In this document: one piece after another, positions 10,939-23,619 of the stretch
Position numbering within the stretch: position 1 is the first letter of the stretch
Layout: every line of letters starts with the position of its first letter
Assembly: GCF_004379255.2 (NCBI RefSeq)
Contig: NC_056042.1
Coordinates: 13,129,901 to 13,193,900, forward strand
Reading direction: 5' to 3'
Length of the DNA stretch: 64,000 nt
Source: Salvia splendens
Lineage: Eukaryota > Streptophyta > Magnoliopsida > Lamiales > Lamiaceae
Made by a program: the position numbers and the translations under genes
Notes under the pieces: generated by a model
The model's input: only the letters and a program-made list of their open reading frames with translations
The model's database searches: none
What the model was told of the DNA's origin: nothing

Positions 10939-13900
10939 TGTCACGACCGCCCATACTAGGGGTACTACAAATGCGGCGATCGTGATACAACATGCAAGGA
11001 TAGCCTTTTATGAAAACTTAATTAACTTAAAGGATAAAAAACTTTTTTTTGTTTTAAAGAAGCTTAAAGTTATAATTTTACTATTAAATAAAAACGACTT
11101 ATGATAAACACTTTTAAAAGTAGCAGCGGAGAAACAATAAATATTAAAACTCAATCAACTCCTAAGAAAACATTTAGTTTAAAGAGCGGGAGACATCATT
11201 TTCAAGTAACATTGTAAATACTCGTTTCAAGCCTGATACAACCAAAACATGCTCAAATATAGTATGGAAAAGATTAAAGTAGTGAAACATAGTTAAAAAA
11301 AACATAGCAGCGGAAATAAGGTTTAAAGAGAGTCAAAGACAACGCCTATGTATGAAGACACAACGCATCCTAAGGCCAACTCAACATCCTCCGCAACATT
11401 CCGCTCAACCTGCACATAAGAAAAATAATATGCAGGGCTGAGTACTTGTTGTACTCAATGAGCTCATGCCGAAAATATTTTATATTAGTTATGTCATCCA
11501 TACCAGTGATCTCGAGTTTTATGTGTAGTAAGAAATATCACGAGAACACAAAAACATTTCAAGTCTGGCCAGACAATTTATCTCCCCACTTTTCACATCA
11601 TTCCATCAATCACAATCATCATATCAAAGTGCGACGAAAGTGTGGCCACACTATTCGCCCACGAGACCGGCCGACTAGCAAGGACGGCTCACGATCCCAC
11701 TAGTGTACACAGACTGATAGGGTTTGCGGCCCTACTCAGACCCGAATTCGTTTCACAACACAACCCTATACCCTAACGGAGCAAGCTCAGACGAACTAGG
11801 CATCAGGCAACAATCTCACAAACAAAAACATGGCATGACATAACAGTTAAACCACCCTTATAACACCACGTAATATTTTCGGAAAATAAAGAGGTTTGAA
11901 AAGAAAGCCCACCTCGATTGCTTAACAACACAATTCCAACTTATGCAACTCTCGTTCCTCGAGCTCACGTATACTTAATCACCCTTGCCAACAACAACAC
12001 AGTCAACTTTCCATAAACTTATGTTATCATGCATGTCCTATTGTTCCTTTTTATCGTTTCCCTTAAATTACCCATCCCATCATACATCGACATAAGGAAA
12101 AACATGCCATAATATTTCTCAACATGTCACACATAATCATGTCATAGGATACTTTCCCAAATCATACATGCATCATTTAGTTCATCAAACTTAGCAACAA
12201 GTGATATTTTCACATAACAACAAAACTGGCAGAACTGCGCGGTTAGTTTGTAAAAATCACCAAAAATTCATCCGACCTCATATGAAGCTAAACTTTGGTC
12301 ACAACACAGTAGACACATTTAGACACATTCAAGTTCATTCAGTTAAAGATTTACACACAAATCATGGCATTTAGTTAGTCAAAACATTTATACAACTCTC
12401 TGGTTGGAACATAAACATTCTGGCAGCATTGCGCAGTTCATTTGAATAATTCACCATAAATTCATCCGATGTTCAATGATGCTGAAATTTTTACAAGACT
12501 TAGAAGACACTTCAAATGTTCATTTAGTTCAAGAATCACATCAAACGGAGGTCATTTGGTCGGTCAAACAGAATACGAAACTTTCTGGGCGAGAACACAA
12601 GTTTCTGGCAGAATTGCGCAGTCAATTTCAAACATTTATTAAAAATCCATTTTTCGACAAAAAGGGCTGAAATTCACACGAGACACAGAAAACACCTTGA
12701 AATTTACTCAGTAAAATTTTCACATCAAAATTCGATCGTTTGATAGGTTAATTACACATCAGAAACTGCTGTTTGAACGTCACAGATTTCAGGCTCACAA
12801 ATTCGAAATTAGGGTTTCTTCCTCAATCATCCAAATACAATTTTTCATGCTTATAACACAAAATCATGCTCAAAAAGGTTCTCATAATCATGTTTTCATA
12901 TAAACTCACATCATTCACCGAAGATTCAAATCAAACTTCACATAAACTCAATCAAAATCGCATAATTATCAAAGTTCTCATGCAAACACACTTTCCTACC
13001 AATTAATTTTGCGATCTATCATTCCTACACTCACTATATGCATGTAGGGTTCAAGAACAAGGATTATATGAAAAGATTGAGGGAAGGTGAATCAAATATA
13101 CCTTTCTTGATGAAAACGAATCGGGTGAAACAAGAATTGATGCGATTCGTCGGAGACTCTTAAAAATTAACTTCAACGGATGCAAGAACAATGATTGAAT
13201 GGATGATTTTTGGAGAGAATGTGTGTGGGAGAGGAGAGGCGTGTGTGAGAGAGAGGGAGAGAAGAGAGTGGCGAAAATTTTGAGGGAATGGGGGCTAGGG
13301 TTTAGTTTAGGTGATTATATAGTCCTAGGTTTAATTTCACAAAATTAATTAATTGTGGAGGAATAAAATAGAGGCCAATAATTAAAATCCCACAATTAAA
13401 AAGAAGGCATAACTTTCGAAATTTATGGCTGGGAATTAACAAGGAATTATTTGGTATTTACTTGGAGAGAAATAGATCCACAATTTAGGAAATAAAACAA
13501 TGAATATTCCATAAACAAGGGAACAAAATAAATTAAATCTCCAAGTAGGAAAAATAATGAGGGGGCCGAAAATTCAAGGAGTGTGCACAAGAAAATTATT
13601 TAAATCCTCAATTAAATAGATTAGGATTTAAATTTGGTAGTTTCTTTATAGGAAAAGACTCCCATAAAATTAGGTAACAATTATAATCTCCTCTACAAAA
13701 TAGAGGGAGGGGCGAAAATTGGCTTAATTAGCCACAAGGAATAATTCAACTCTTAATTTAATTTGGGTGAAGAAATAAAATGTGACATGATTTAATTGGG
13801 TTTAATTAAAAAGAAGGGAATCAATAAGGCACCAATTAAATCAACGAAAAATAATTCATCCTCCTATTAAATAGGAGATTTTTCGAAAACTCCAAAAGAA

Positions 13901-14248
13901 TAGGTTAGAGTTCGGATTCCATGTTGTACAAATTAGGGATAATTTGGTTTGGATTTAATTTGGATAAATATCTCAAAACAATTAATTAAATCCAAGAAAT
14001 GTAATACTATTTCCAAAAATTACGAAGGGCCGAAAATTCCAATGAATTGGCTCGGAAAAATATATGCATGATCCTATTAAATTATTTCCCCACATTGGAA
14101 AATATAAAAAAAAATCAACCACTTCATTCCACATCACCCACGACAATTATTTCACATAATTCACTTAATCGCATAGAAACAAAAGTTTCATAATTGAAAT
14201 TTCAAATCAACTTATTAAATAAACATCACAAATTTTTGGGATGTTACA
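10939..14248 (-). repeat. 3' LTR of the gypsy element (left copy)
   Basis: About 3,310 bases, near-identical to 20,113-23,363 with scattered substitutions and small indels. On the minus strand it starts TGTAACATCCC and ends GGTCGTGACA. A TATA-like ATTATATAG sits near 13,312-13,322, followed on the minus strand by a CCCTAGCCCCC-rich leader. The short open frames inside (for example 11,446-11,703) also occur in the other LTR and are not genes. Confidence 0.93.
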
Positions 14249-14272
14249 TCCTTACCCTCTTAACAGAAATTT
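14249..14272 (-). promoter_or_regulatory. Polypurine tract of the gypsy element
   Basis: On the minus strand AAGAGGGTAAGGATG lies directly before the LTR start TGTAACATCCC. This is the expected position for priming plus-strand DNA synthesis. Confidence 0.7.
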
Positions 14273-14292
14273 CATCCCGAAATTTAATCGTC

Positions 14293-14838
14293 TCATATAA
14301 ACAACTCAGGGAACTTTTCTTTCAATTTATCTTCTAACTCCCACGTGGCTTCCTCGGGACCATGGTGTTTCCACAACACCTTCACGGACGCTATTGACTT
14401 GTTTCGCAACTCTTTTACCTTCCGATCTAGGATTGCCTCGGGCCTTTCCTCGTAGCTCATGTCGGGGGTTAGGATCACTTCCTCTAGATGAATCACATGC
14501 TTGGGGTCGAACACGTACTTGCGTAACTGTGACACATGGAACACGTTGTGCACGTTCCCAAAGCTGGGAGGTAACGCCAAACGGTAAGCTACAGGACCTA
14601 CTTCATCGATAATCTCATACGGTCCTACAAAATGTGGTTTCAGCTTGCCTTTCACTCCAAACCTCACAACTCCTCTCGTCGGGGATACTTTCAAGAACAC
14701 TTTGTAACCAACGTCGAATTTGATTTCCGTTCGACGCACCTCAGCATACGACTTCTGCCTATCTTGAGCTTCCTTGATCCTTGCGCGGATTTGATGCACA
14801 ATTTCGGTCATCTCCTTTGTAGCGTCGGGTCCTAACAT
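14293..14838 (-). pseudogene. Gypsy pol, integrase C-terminus with chromodomain
   Basis: Continues integrase in another frame after a frameshift at about 14,832-14,838. It contains a GPYEIIDEVGPVAYRLALP block, VFHVSQLRKYV, and a C-terminal chromodomain-like segment with ILDRKVKELRNKSIASVKV and WKHHGPEEATWELEDKL. Chromodomains at the integrase end mark plant chromoviruses and are thought to steer insertion towards certain chromatin marks. The last residues are EKFPELFI followed by a stop, close to the polypurine tract, so the 3' end of pol is complete. Confidence 0.85.
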
Positions 14839-16370
14839 CTTCTCTCGCCAACTTCATCCCAATAGAGTGGGGATTGACACTTCCTGCCATACAAGGCTTC
14901 ATACGGAGCCATATCAATCGTCGCTTGGTAGCTATTGTTGTAGGCGAATTCAACCAACGGTAGAACAGTTTCATAACTTTCCTCTCGATCTAAGACAACG
15001 GCTCGCAGCATATCCTCAAGCGTTTGAATCGTCCTCTCTGACTGTCCGTCCGATTGCGGGTGAAAAGCAATGCTGAAGTTCAGTTGTGTGCCCAATTCAC
15101 GTTGCAAACTCATCCAAAACTTCGTATCGCGGTCGGACACACTGGTCTTTGGCACTCCATGCAAACGCACAATCTCATTCACGTAGAGTTTTGCTAATTT
15201 GTCCGTGCCATAAGTAATTCGAATTGGTAAAAAGTGCAAACTTTTAGTTAGTCGATCGATGATCACCCAAATCGCAGTGTTGCCCTTCTGTGACTTTGGC
15301 AAACCCTTCACGAAATCCATAGCTAGATGCTCCCACTTCCATTTGGGGATTTCGAGTGGTTGCAACTTCCCATATGGCCGTTGGTGTAAGGCCTTCACCT
15401 GTTGGCATGCTAGACATCGTTCCACATATGATGCTACGTCTCCTTTCATTCCATTCCACCAAAAATGTTGCTTCAAATCTCGATACATCTTCGTGCTTCC
15501 GGGGTTTGCAGTGTAAGGCGTGTCGTGCGCTTCACTCAAAATCTCATCTTTTAGCATCTCATCGCTCGGCACACACAATCGCCCATCGTACGTCAAAGCA
15601 TTATCTGTCTCCTCACGGTAATGATCAAGCTTCTCGGCTCTCACCTTCACACATAATTCTTCCAACTTCTCATCACGCCGTTGGGCTTCTATGAGCTTGG
15701 TTCTCAAATCTGGCTCAATCACTAGCGTCGCTATTCGTCCTTCTACTGGCTCGGGCACTTTTACTATTTCTAATCTCATTCTGTCGAATTCGCGAATCAA
15801 CGCTTCCTCTTGCGTTAGGAAATAAGCCAATTGAGTTTGGTTCTTCCTACTCAAAGCATCGGCTACTACGTTAGCCTTGCCCGGATGATAGTGAATACCA
15901 CAGTCATAATCTTTCACGATCTCCAACCAACGTCGCTGTAACATGTTCAGCTCCTTCTGCTCGAAGAAGTACTTGAGACTCTTGTGATCCGTATAGATCT
16001 CGCATCTCACTCCATAGAGATGGTGTCTCCAAAATTTCAGTGCATGCACCACTGCTGCTAACTCCAATTCATGAGTCGAAAAATTCAATTCATTCGGTCT
16101 CAACTGTCGGGAAGCATATGCTATCACTTTTCCATCTTGCATTAACACACATCCTAGTCCTACTTTCGACGCATCTGTATAGACGGCGAAGTCCTTGTCG
16201 GCTTCGGGTACCGCTAGGACTGGTGTTGTAGTCAATTTCTCTTTCAACAGTTGGAAACTCGCCTCGCACTCCGGCGTCCAAACCACTTTGATTCCTTTCT
16301 TCAACAATTGTGTCATGGGTCTCGCGATTTTAGAGAATCCTTCAATGAAACGTCGATAGTATCCCGCCAA
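14832..16370 (-). pseudogene. Gypsy pol, RNase H and integrase core
   Basis: Continues in the same frame as the RT segment after a TAG at 16,374-16,376. It starts with [18 protein letters not shown] at the end of RT and then RNase H ([18 protein letters not shown], with YTDHKSL and DALSR). The integrase zinc-binding region includes [10 protein letters not shown], and the core has [10 protein letters not shown], a DRDTKF block and [14 protein letters not shown]. It ends at a frameshift in the VGER region near 14,835. About 510 residues. All main domains are present in the chromovirus order; only the stop and frameshift disable it. Confidence 0.9.
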
Positions 16371-16373
16371 TCC

Positions 16374-17258
16374 CTAGAAACTGCGGATTTCACTCGGCGT
16401 TTTCGGCGATTTCCAATTCTGCACGGCCTCAACCTTTGCGGGGTCTACTTGGATTCCATTTCCCGTCACAATATGACCAAGAAAGTTCACTCGAGTCAAC
16501 CAAAACTCGCACTTACTAAACTTGGCATAAAGCTTCTCCTTTCGCAACGTTTCTAACACTGTTTGTAGATGCCATCCATGTTCCTCCTCGTTCTTCGAGT
16601 ACACAAAAACATCGTCGAAGAAGACTAACATGAACTTGTCGAGATACTCATGGAAAACTCGGTTCATCAAGTCCATGAAGACAGCCGGGGCGTTGGTCAG
16701 CCCAAATGGCATCACGACGAATTCATAATGGTCATAACGAGTGCGAAAAGCAGTCTTAGGCACATCCTCTCGTCGGACCTTTAGTTGATGATATCCCAAC
16801 CTCAAGTCCATTTTTGAAAATACGTCCGCTCCTCGAAGTTGGTCAAACAAATCATCAATCCTCGGTAGTGGGTACTTGTTCTTCAAGGTCATCTTGTTGA
16901 GCTCACGATAGTCGATGCACATCCTCATCGTTCCATCCTTCTTCTTAACAAACAACACTGGCACTCCCCACGGTGATACACTAGGTCGAATAAAACCCAA
17001 GTCTAACAGTTCTTGCAACTGTATCTTCAACTCGGCCAATTCTTTAGGGGCCATTCGGTATGGCGCCTTTGATACTGGCGCAGACCCTGGTTCCAAAACA
17101 ATAGTGAACTCTAATTGTCTGTCGGGTGGCGGTCCAGATAAAGCTTCGGGAAACACATCGGGAAAATCTCGTACTACTGCCACGTCTTCCACTCTCAAAT
17201 CCTTCTTTTTCTCTCCGTTCAAGTACACAAGATACGTCGGACTCCCTTTTCCTATCAT
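16374..17258 (-). pseudogene. Gypsy pol, reverse transcriptase
   Basis: About 294 residues. Motifs in order: [102 protein letters not shown], and the catalytic DD in [12 protein letters not shown] (usually F-I-D-D). It ends IRSF then TAG at 16,374-16,376. The next codon continues the expected GLAGYYRRF in the same frame, so one base change separates RT from RNase H. Upstream of 17,258 a short stretch (ISALQATT) belongs to the protease-RT linker and then similarity is lost. Confidence 0.92.
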
Positions 17259-17340
17259 CGTGGTTGCTTGTAAAGCAGAGATTATGGGGGGTTTCGTCGG
17301 TTCATGGAAATTCCATACAAGATAGTCGGCTCTTTGCTAG

Positions 17341-20085
17341 AGGCTCGAAAAGAAATTTGCCTCTTCTTGCAATGCTGCATCAAAAACTCATAATATGTAT
17401 CAAGAACGCGAACTTTAATCAAACGGTCTTAACTTAGATATGAACCAATTTTGAAATATAACAATTGGTTATGATCATCCCCACGGAGCATGAAAGAACA
17501 TAAGATAGGTCATGAATATGGGATGAAATCAAATAAATATCAATTCTCATAGTTGGCTACCAAAAAGATAATTCAGTTGTCCGATCAAATTTGAAAAGTC
17601 CACACATCAATGGATAATGACTTAAAGGGTTAAGGGAAAAGAAATGATCAGTTGCATGAGGATTGAGAAATGTAGGCATTTGTCACAAGGCGGTACTGAT
17701 CATGGTTCAATGAAAATCATAATATGGATTGATAGAATAACATCAATGGGTTCATAAGTTTGTGAAGGCAACCAAAGTCAAAGGGGCTTTTTGAAAAAAA
17801 ATCAAGTGGATTAAGTTTGTTAAGGCAAGGTATAAAATGTAGGCCGTAACTTCGTTTTGTAGAAAGGAAGGTTCTATTATGAAAAGGATACATATAGTGG
17901 AACTGAACCAAAAAGAATTTCACTCTGTAAGAAAGAACTTGACACAGACATGGTTACAAAATGAAAAGCTGAACAAAAGTTCAAGGAAAAATATCCCATA
18001 GAAAAAATGTCTGCGAAACGTGATTTTATTGAAGGACATAACTGCAAGCAGCTTTAGGAATGAAGTTCAATAGCAAAGGCTCACAAAGTCAAAATATTGT
18101 GCGTATAAATAATAAGTCATAGAAGACTACAATCAATCCAAGTGTCCAAAGTTATGAAGGCAACACCACTTTCCAAGAACTGAAAGTGAGTTAAGACTCA
18201 ATGGAGGAAAAGAAATAATATGCATCACTTGCAAGGTGTGAACGAAACAAGCTATCAAGTAGACAAGGGTCCACGGTTATTTGAAAGGTCATGAAAAATA
18301 ACTTCTTAGAATCCAAGTAAGAGCTGTTGATTAAAATAGTTTTTTCTAGCTATTAAAGTCGCACTCCCTCGTTCATCTTTCGCAAGCCAAGACTGGTAAC
18401 ATCGCTCTAAGAACCGTGGATTCCACGCTGGGATTCTTCGTGTCATCGCCACTAATAATGATAGTCGGAATCCACGTCTTCATAAAATTCTTTGCATGCC
18501 ATAATGACTATCCTTGTAGGACATTGTTATCATCCTCGTGCTCCTTAGCAGGGTATGAAGATCATCTCCATCGTGTTGTCACTTACGCAAGATTACACTA
18601 TACTAATTTAATCGCGAGTATGATCGCTCGCCGTTGCATGAAAAATATCACTTAGCTTCAGCTCTTCTTGTCTCGCACCTTGACTTAAGGGTTTGCCTCA
18701 ACTTTCATATTCTCGTACGTTTCATTGCTCAGAGAAGCAATAGTTAAGTTTTCAACTTAGAACTACGATTCACGCGGTCAACTAGGCTTATATTTTACGT
18801 ACTCTAAGTTCACAACACAATTCATCATCTCATAGATCATCATCTACCACAATTTACGTAATTCATACCTCAAGATAAACACACCACATTTTCACATCGC
18901 ATAGCAAAACACTTTCGAACTTTACAGCTATATTCAAAACTTTTGAAACAAAATTTCTTTACACTTTCACACTTTCCAAAAAAATTCCATATCTCACTTT
19001 TAAAATAAAAGTTTTGACTCCACTAAAACGTACTTTCGCATCAACTTTCATCATTCGTATAAAACACTCCATAGAATAACGTATCATACTTCGCACCTCA
19101 TAACATACATAACATCACACTTCCATAGCTCAATTTTTCCAACGAAAAAGTCATTTCTCTTTTTTTTAAAACTTTTTTTTTTGTCGAAACTCAAATTTTT
19201 TTTTTTGGACAATTCATACTCACAACATTTTCCATTGATCAATTAATTTTCCTGAAAGAAAGAACTAACATGTTTTCATTTAAAGTTCAAAGATATTTTT
19301 TTTTTCAAAAATTCCAACAACTTTCCACAACATAAATATTTTTCCTCAATCATGCTCCACTAGAACAACTAGTCATTAATATTGCAAAACAATCAACCTC
19401 AAAATCATTTTCCCATTTTTTTTCTACATGTCAAACACCATGCAAATCTTTCAAAACTCATAACGCATTTGTATTCCAGACAAAACACTCTTGCACTTCG
19501 CATATATGTTTGAAACAACATTTTTAGTTACTCATCTTTTCTCATAAATTTCAACATTCTCAAAACAACTCATCAATTACCATTTTTGATGTAAAACACT
19601 CCATCTTCCTATGTTCGCATGCTTACATCGTAGAACTTTCACACATAACACATATTTACGGCATTATGTCACCCATGCTCATGTTTCACATAAGCATACC
19701 AGAACAATATCACATTCTTACATACAACACGTGTTTAGATCATCTTGACAATCATGCTCATACTCAACAAAATCATACTATCACAACATCGTACTCATAT
19801 ATATATCACGCGCTTAGATTATCATGGCACTCATGCTCATATTCCACATAATCATGTCATTACAATTCATCTTCATGCATAACGTTCATTCACATGCATA
19901 CACTTGCCAAACACCCTCATCATATCATCATCAATTACATGCATCGATCTCACATGCTTTCAACAACTTAAAACATACCTCACTTTCTTTGGTTGAGCGC
20001 GATGCTTTGGATGTTGAGCCTTCGTTACACTTCTAGTCAATAAGGATTCACTAATCTAGACCAAAAGAAGACTCTCGGACCAGAG
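17341..20085. other. Non-coding interior of the gypsy element where gag and protease are expected
   Basis: About 2.7 kb, AT-rich, with no frame on either strand resembling gag, its zinc knuckle or the protease DSG motif. The part near 18,840-19,990 is C/A/T-rich with many CATCAT-like and poly-T runs. The part near 17,460-18,300 is purine-biased on the plus strand. Either gag and protease were deleted and replaced by other DNA, or this is a normal long leader and only gag is gone. Confidence 0.6.
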
Positions 20086-20089
20086 CGAA

Positions 20090-20112
20090 ACAACCTGGCT
20101 TTGATACCACTC
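20090..20112 (-). promoter_or_regulatory. Primer-binding site of the gypsy element
   Basis: On the minus strand the LTR end GGTCGTGACA is followed by GAG and then TGGTATCAAAGCCAGG. This fits the usual plant initiator tRNA-Met primer site (TGGTATCAGAGCC) with one mismatch. Confidence 0.85.
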
Positions 20113-23100
20113 TGTCACGACCGCCCATACTAGGGGTACTACAAACGCGGCGATCGTGATACAACATGCAAGGATAGCCTTTTATGAAAACTTAATTAAC
20201 TTAAAGGATGAAAAACTTTTTTTTGTTTTAAAGAAGCTTAAAGTTATAATTTTACTATTAAATAAAAATGACTTATGATAAACACTTTTAAAAGTAGCAG
20301 CAGAGAAACAATAAATATTAAAACTCAATCAACTCCTAAGAAAACATTTAGTTTAAAGAGCGGGAGACATCATTTTCAAGTAACATTGTAAATACTCGTT
20401 TCAAGTCTGACACAACCAAAACATACTCAAACATGGTACGGAAAAGATTAAAGTAGTGAAACATAGTTCAAAAAAAACATAGCAGCGGAAATAAGGTTTA
20501 AAGAGAGTCAAGGATAACGCCTATGTTTGAAGACACAAGCATCCTAAGGCCAACTCAACATCCTCCGCAACATCCCGCTCAACCTGCACATAAGAAAAAT
20601 AATATGCAGGGCAGAGTACTTGTTGTACTCAATGGGCTCATGCCGAAAATATTTTATATTAGTTATGTCATCCATACCAGTGATCTCGAGTTTTATGTGT
20701 AGTAAGAAATATCACGAGAACACAAAAACATTTCAAGTCTGGCCAGACAATTTATCTCCCCACTTTTCACATCATTCCATCAATCACAATCATCATATCA
20801 CAGTGCGACGAAAGTATGGCCACACTATTCGCCCACGAGACCGGCCGACTAGCAAGGACGGCTCACGATCCCACCAGTGTACACAGCCTGATAGGGTTTG
20901 CGGCCCTACTCAGACCCGAATTCGTTTCACAACATAGCCCTATAGCCTAACGGAGCAAGCTCAGACGAACTAGGCATCAGGAAACAATCTCACAAACAAA
21001 AACATGGCATGACATAACAGTTAAACCACCCTTATAACACCACGTAATATTTTCGGAAAATAAAGAGGTTTGAAAAGAAAGCCCACCTCGATTGCTTAAC
21101 AACACAATTCCAACTTATGCAACTCTCGTTCCTCGAGCTCACGTATACTCAATCACCCTTGCCAACGACAACACAATCAGCTTTCCATAAACTTATGTTA
21201 TCATGCATGTTCTATTGTTCCTTTTTATCGTTTCCCTTAAATTACCCATCCCATCATTCATCGACATAAGGAAAAACATGCCATAATATTTCTCAACGTG
21301 TCACACATAATCACGTCATAGGATACTTTCCCAAATCATACATGCATCATATAGTTCATCAAACTTAACAACAATTGATATTTTCACATTAACAACAAAA
21401 CTGGCAGAACTGCGCGGTTGGTTTGTAAAACTCACCAAAAATTCATCCGACCTCATATGAAGCTAAACTTTGGTCACAACACAGTAGACACATTCAAGTT
21501 CATTCAGTTAAAGTATCACACTCAAATCATGGCATTTGGTCAGTCAAAACATTTATACAACTCTCTGGTCGGAACATAAAAATTCTGGCAGCATAATTCA
21601 CCATAAATTCATCCGATGTTCAATGATGCTGAAATTTTTACAAGACTTAGAAGACACTTCAAATGTTCATTTAGTTCAAGAATCACATCAAACGGAGGTC
21701 ATTTGGTCGGTCAAACAGAATATGAAACTTTCTGGGCGAGAACACAAGTTTCTGGCAGAATTGCGCAGTCAATTTCAAACATTTATTAAAAATCCATTTT
21801 TCGACAAAAAGGGCTGAAATTTACACGAAACACAGAAAACACCTTGAAATTTACTCAGTAAAATTGTCACATCAAAATTCGATCGTTTGATAGATTAATT
21901 ACACATCAGAAACTGCTGTTTGAACGTCACAGATTTCAGGCTCACAAATTCGAAATTAGGGTTTCTTCCTCAATCATCCAAATACAATTTTTCATGCTTA
22001 TAACACAAAATCATGCTAAAAAAGGTTCTCATTATCATGTTTGCATATAAACTCACATCATTCACCGAAGATTCAAATCAAACTTCACATAAACTCAATC
22101 AAAATCGTATAATTATCAAAGTTCTCATGCAAACACACTTTCCCACCAATTAATTTTGCGATCTATCATTCCTACACTCACTATATGCATGTAGGGTTCA
22201 AGAACAAGGATTATATGAAAAGATTGAGGGAAGGTGAATCAAATATACCTTTCTTGTTGAAAACGAATCGGTAGAAACAAGAATTGACTTCAACGGATGC
22301 AAAAACAAGGATTGAATGGATGATTTTTGGAGAGAATGTGTGTGGGAGAGGAGAGGCGTGTGTGAGAGAGAGGGAGAGAGGAGAGTGGCGAAAATTTTGA
22401 GGGAATGGGGGCTAGGGTTTAGTTTAGGTGATTATATAGTCCTAGGTTTAATCCCACAAAATTAATTAATTGTGGAGGAATAAAATAGAGGCCAATAGTT
22501 AAAATCCCACAATTAAAAAGAAGGCATAACTTTCAAAATTTATGGCTGGGAATTAACAAGGAATTATTTGGTATTTACTTGGAGAGAAATAGATCCACAA
22601 TTTAGGAAATAAAACAATGAATATTTTATAAACAAGGGGAACAAAATAAATTAAATCTCCAAGTAGGAAAAATAATGAGGGGGCCGAAAATTCAAGGAGT
22701 GTGCACAAGAAGATTATTTAAATCCTCAATTAAATAGAATAGAATTTAAATTTGGTAGTTTCTTTATAGGAAAAGACTCTCATAAATTAGGTAACAATTG
22801 TAATCTCCTCTACAAAATAGAGGGGAGGCCAAAAATTGGCTTAATTAGCCACAAGGAATAATTCAACTCTTAATTTAATTTGGGTGAAGAAATAAAATGT
22901 GATATGATTTAATTGGATTTAATTAAAAAGAATGGAATCAATAAGGCACCAATTAAATCAAGGAAAAATAATTCATCCTCCTATTAAATAGGGGATTTTT
23001 TGAAAACTCCAAAAGAATAGGTTAGAGTTCGGATTCCATGTTGTACAAATTAGAGATAATTTGGTTTGGATTTAATTTGGATAAATATCCCAAAACAATT

Positions 23101-23363
23101 AATTAAATCCAAGAAATGTAATACTATTTCAAAAATTAGGAAGGGCCGAAAATTCCAATGAATTGGCTCGGAAAAATATATGCATGATCCTATTAAATTA
23201 TTTCCCAACATTGGAAATTATAAAAAATATCAACCACCTCATTCCACATCACCCACGACAATTATTTCACATAATTCACTTAATCGCATAGAAACAAAAG
23301 TTTCATAATTGAAATTTCAAATCAACTTATTAAATAAACATCACAAATTTTTGGGATGTTACA
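20113..23363 (-). repeat. 5' LTR of the gypsy element (right copy)
   Basis: About 3,251 bases, partner of 10,939-14,248. Differences are scattered single bases plus small gaps, for example near 21,480-21,600 and 22,270. The TATA-like ATTATATAG at 22,431-22,440 on the minus strand would be the element's promoter. Confidence 0.93.
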
Positions 23364-23619
23364 ATATGCGAACCTAAAATTTGGTCTCACAATCGATTGC
23401 CTGACTAACCTTCTATTTGTGGTGTAAAAATCATTTGTTGATTCCTCCCTGATGTATCATTTCCACCACATATTAACAGCGACCCACCAGTTTTCATCAT
23501 TTCTACCATACACAAAAAAATTATTCAATTTGATGCACAAGTATCACATTTTGTACTTAAAAAACAAACAGGAAATGTCTCGTAATTCAAACCTTTCAGC
23601 ACGCTGACCAGCGTACAAG

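Larger units (their letters stand above)
10939..23363 (-). mobile_element. Ty3/gypsy chromovirus (Tekay/Del-like), complete ends, defective inside
   Basis: Two long direct repeats (10,939-14,248 and 20,113-23,363) start TGTCACGACC and end GGGATGTTACA in plus orientation. They are flanked by the 5-base duplication ATATG (10,934-10,938 and 23,364-23,368). Pol reads on the minus strand as RT, RNase H, integrase, chromodomain. A tRNA-Met type primer site sits inside the right LTR and a purine tract inside the left LTR. Gag and most of protease are not recognisable. It lies in an intron of the Ulp1-like gene of MULE B, so it arrived after B. Confidence 0.93.

Noticed and set aside
11446..11703. 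85-codon frame repeated at 20,620-20,937
   Set aside because: Both lie at the same place in the two gypsy LTRs; duplicated because the LTR is duplicated, no protein family.
14394..17437. Plus-strand frames of 60-136 codons
   Set aside because: Antisense shadows of the gypsy pol gene.
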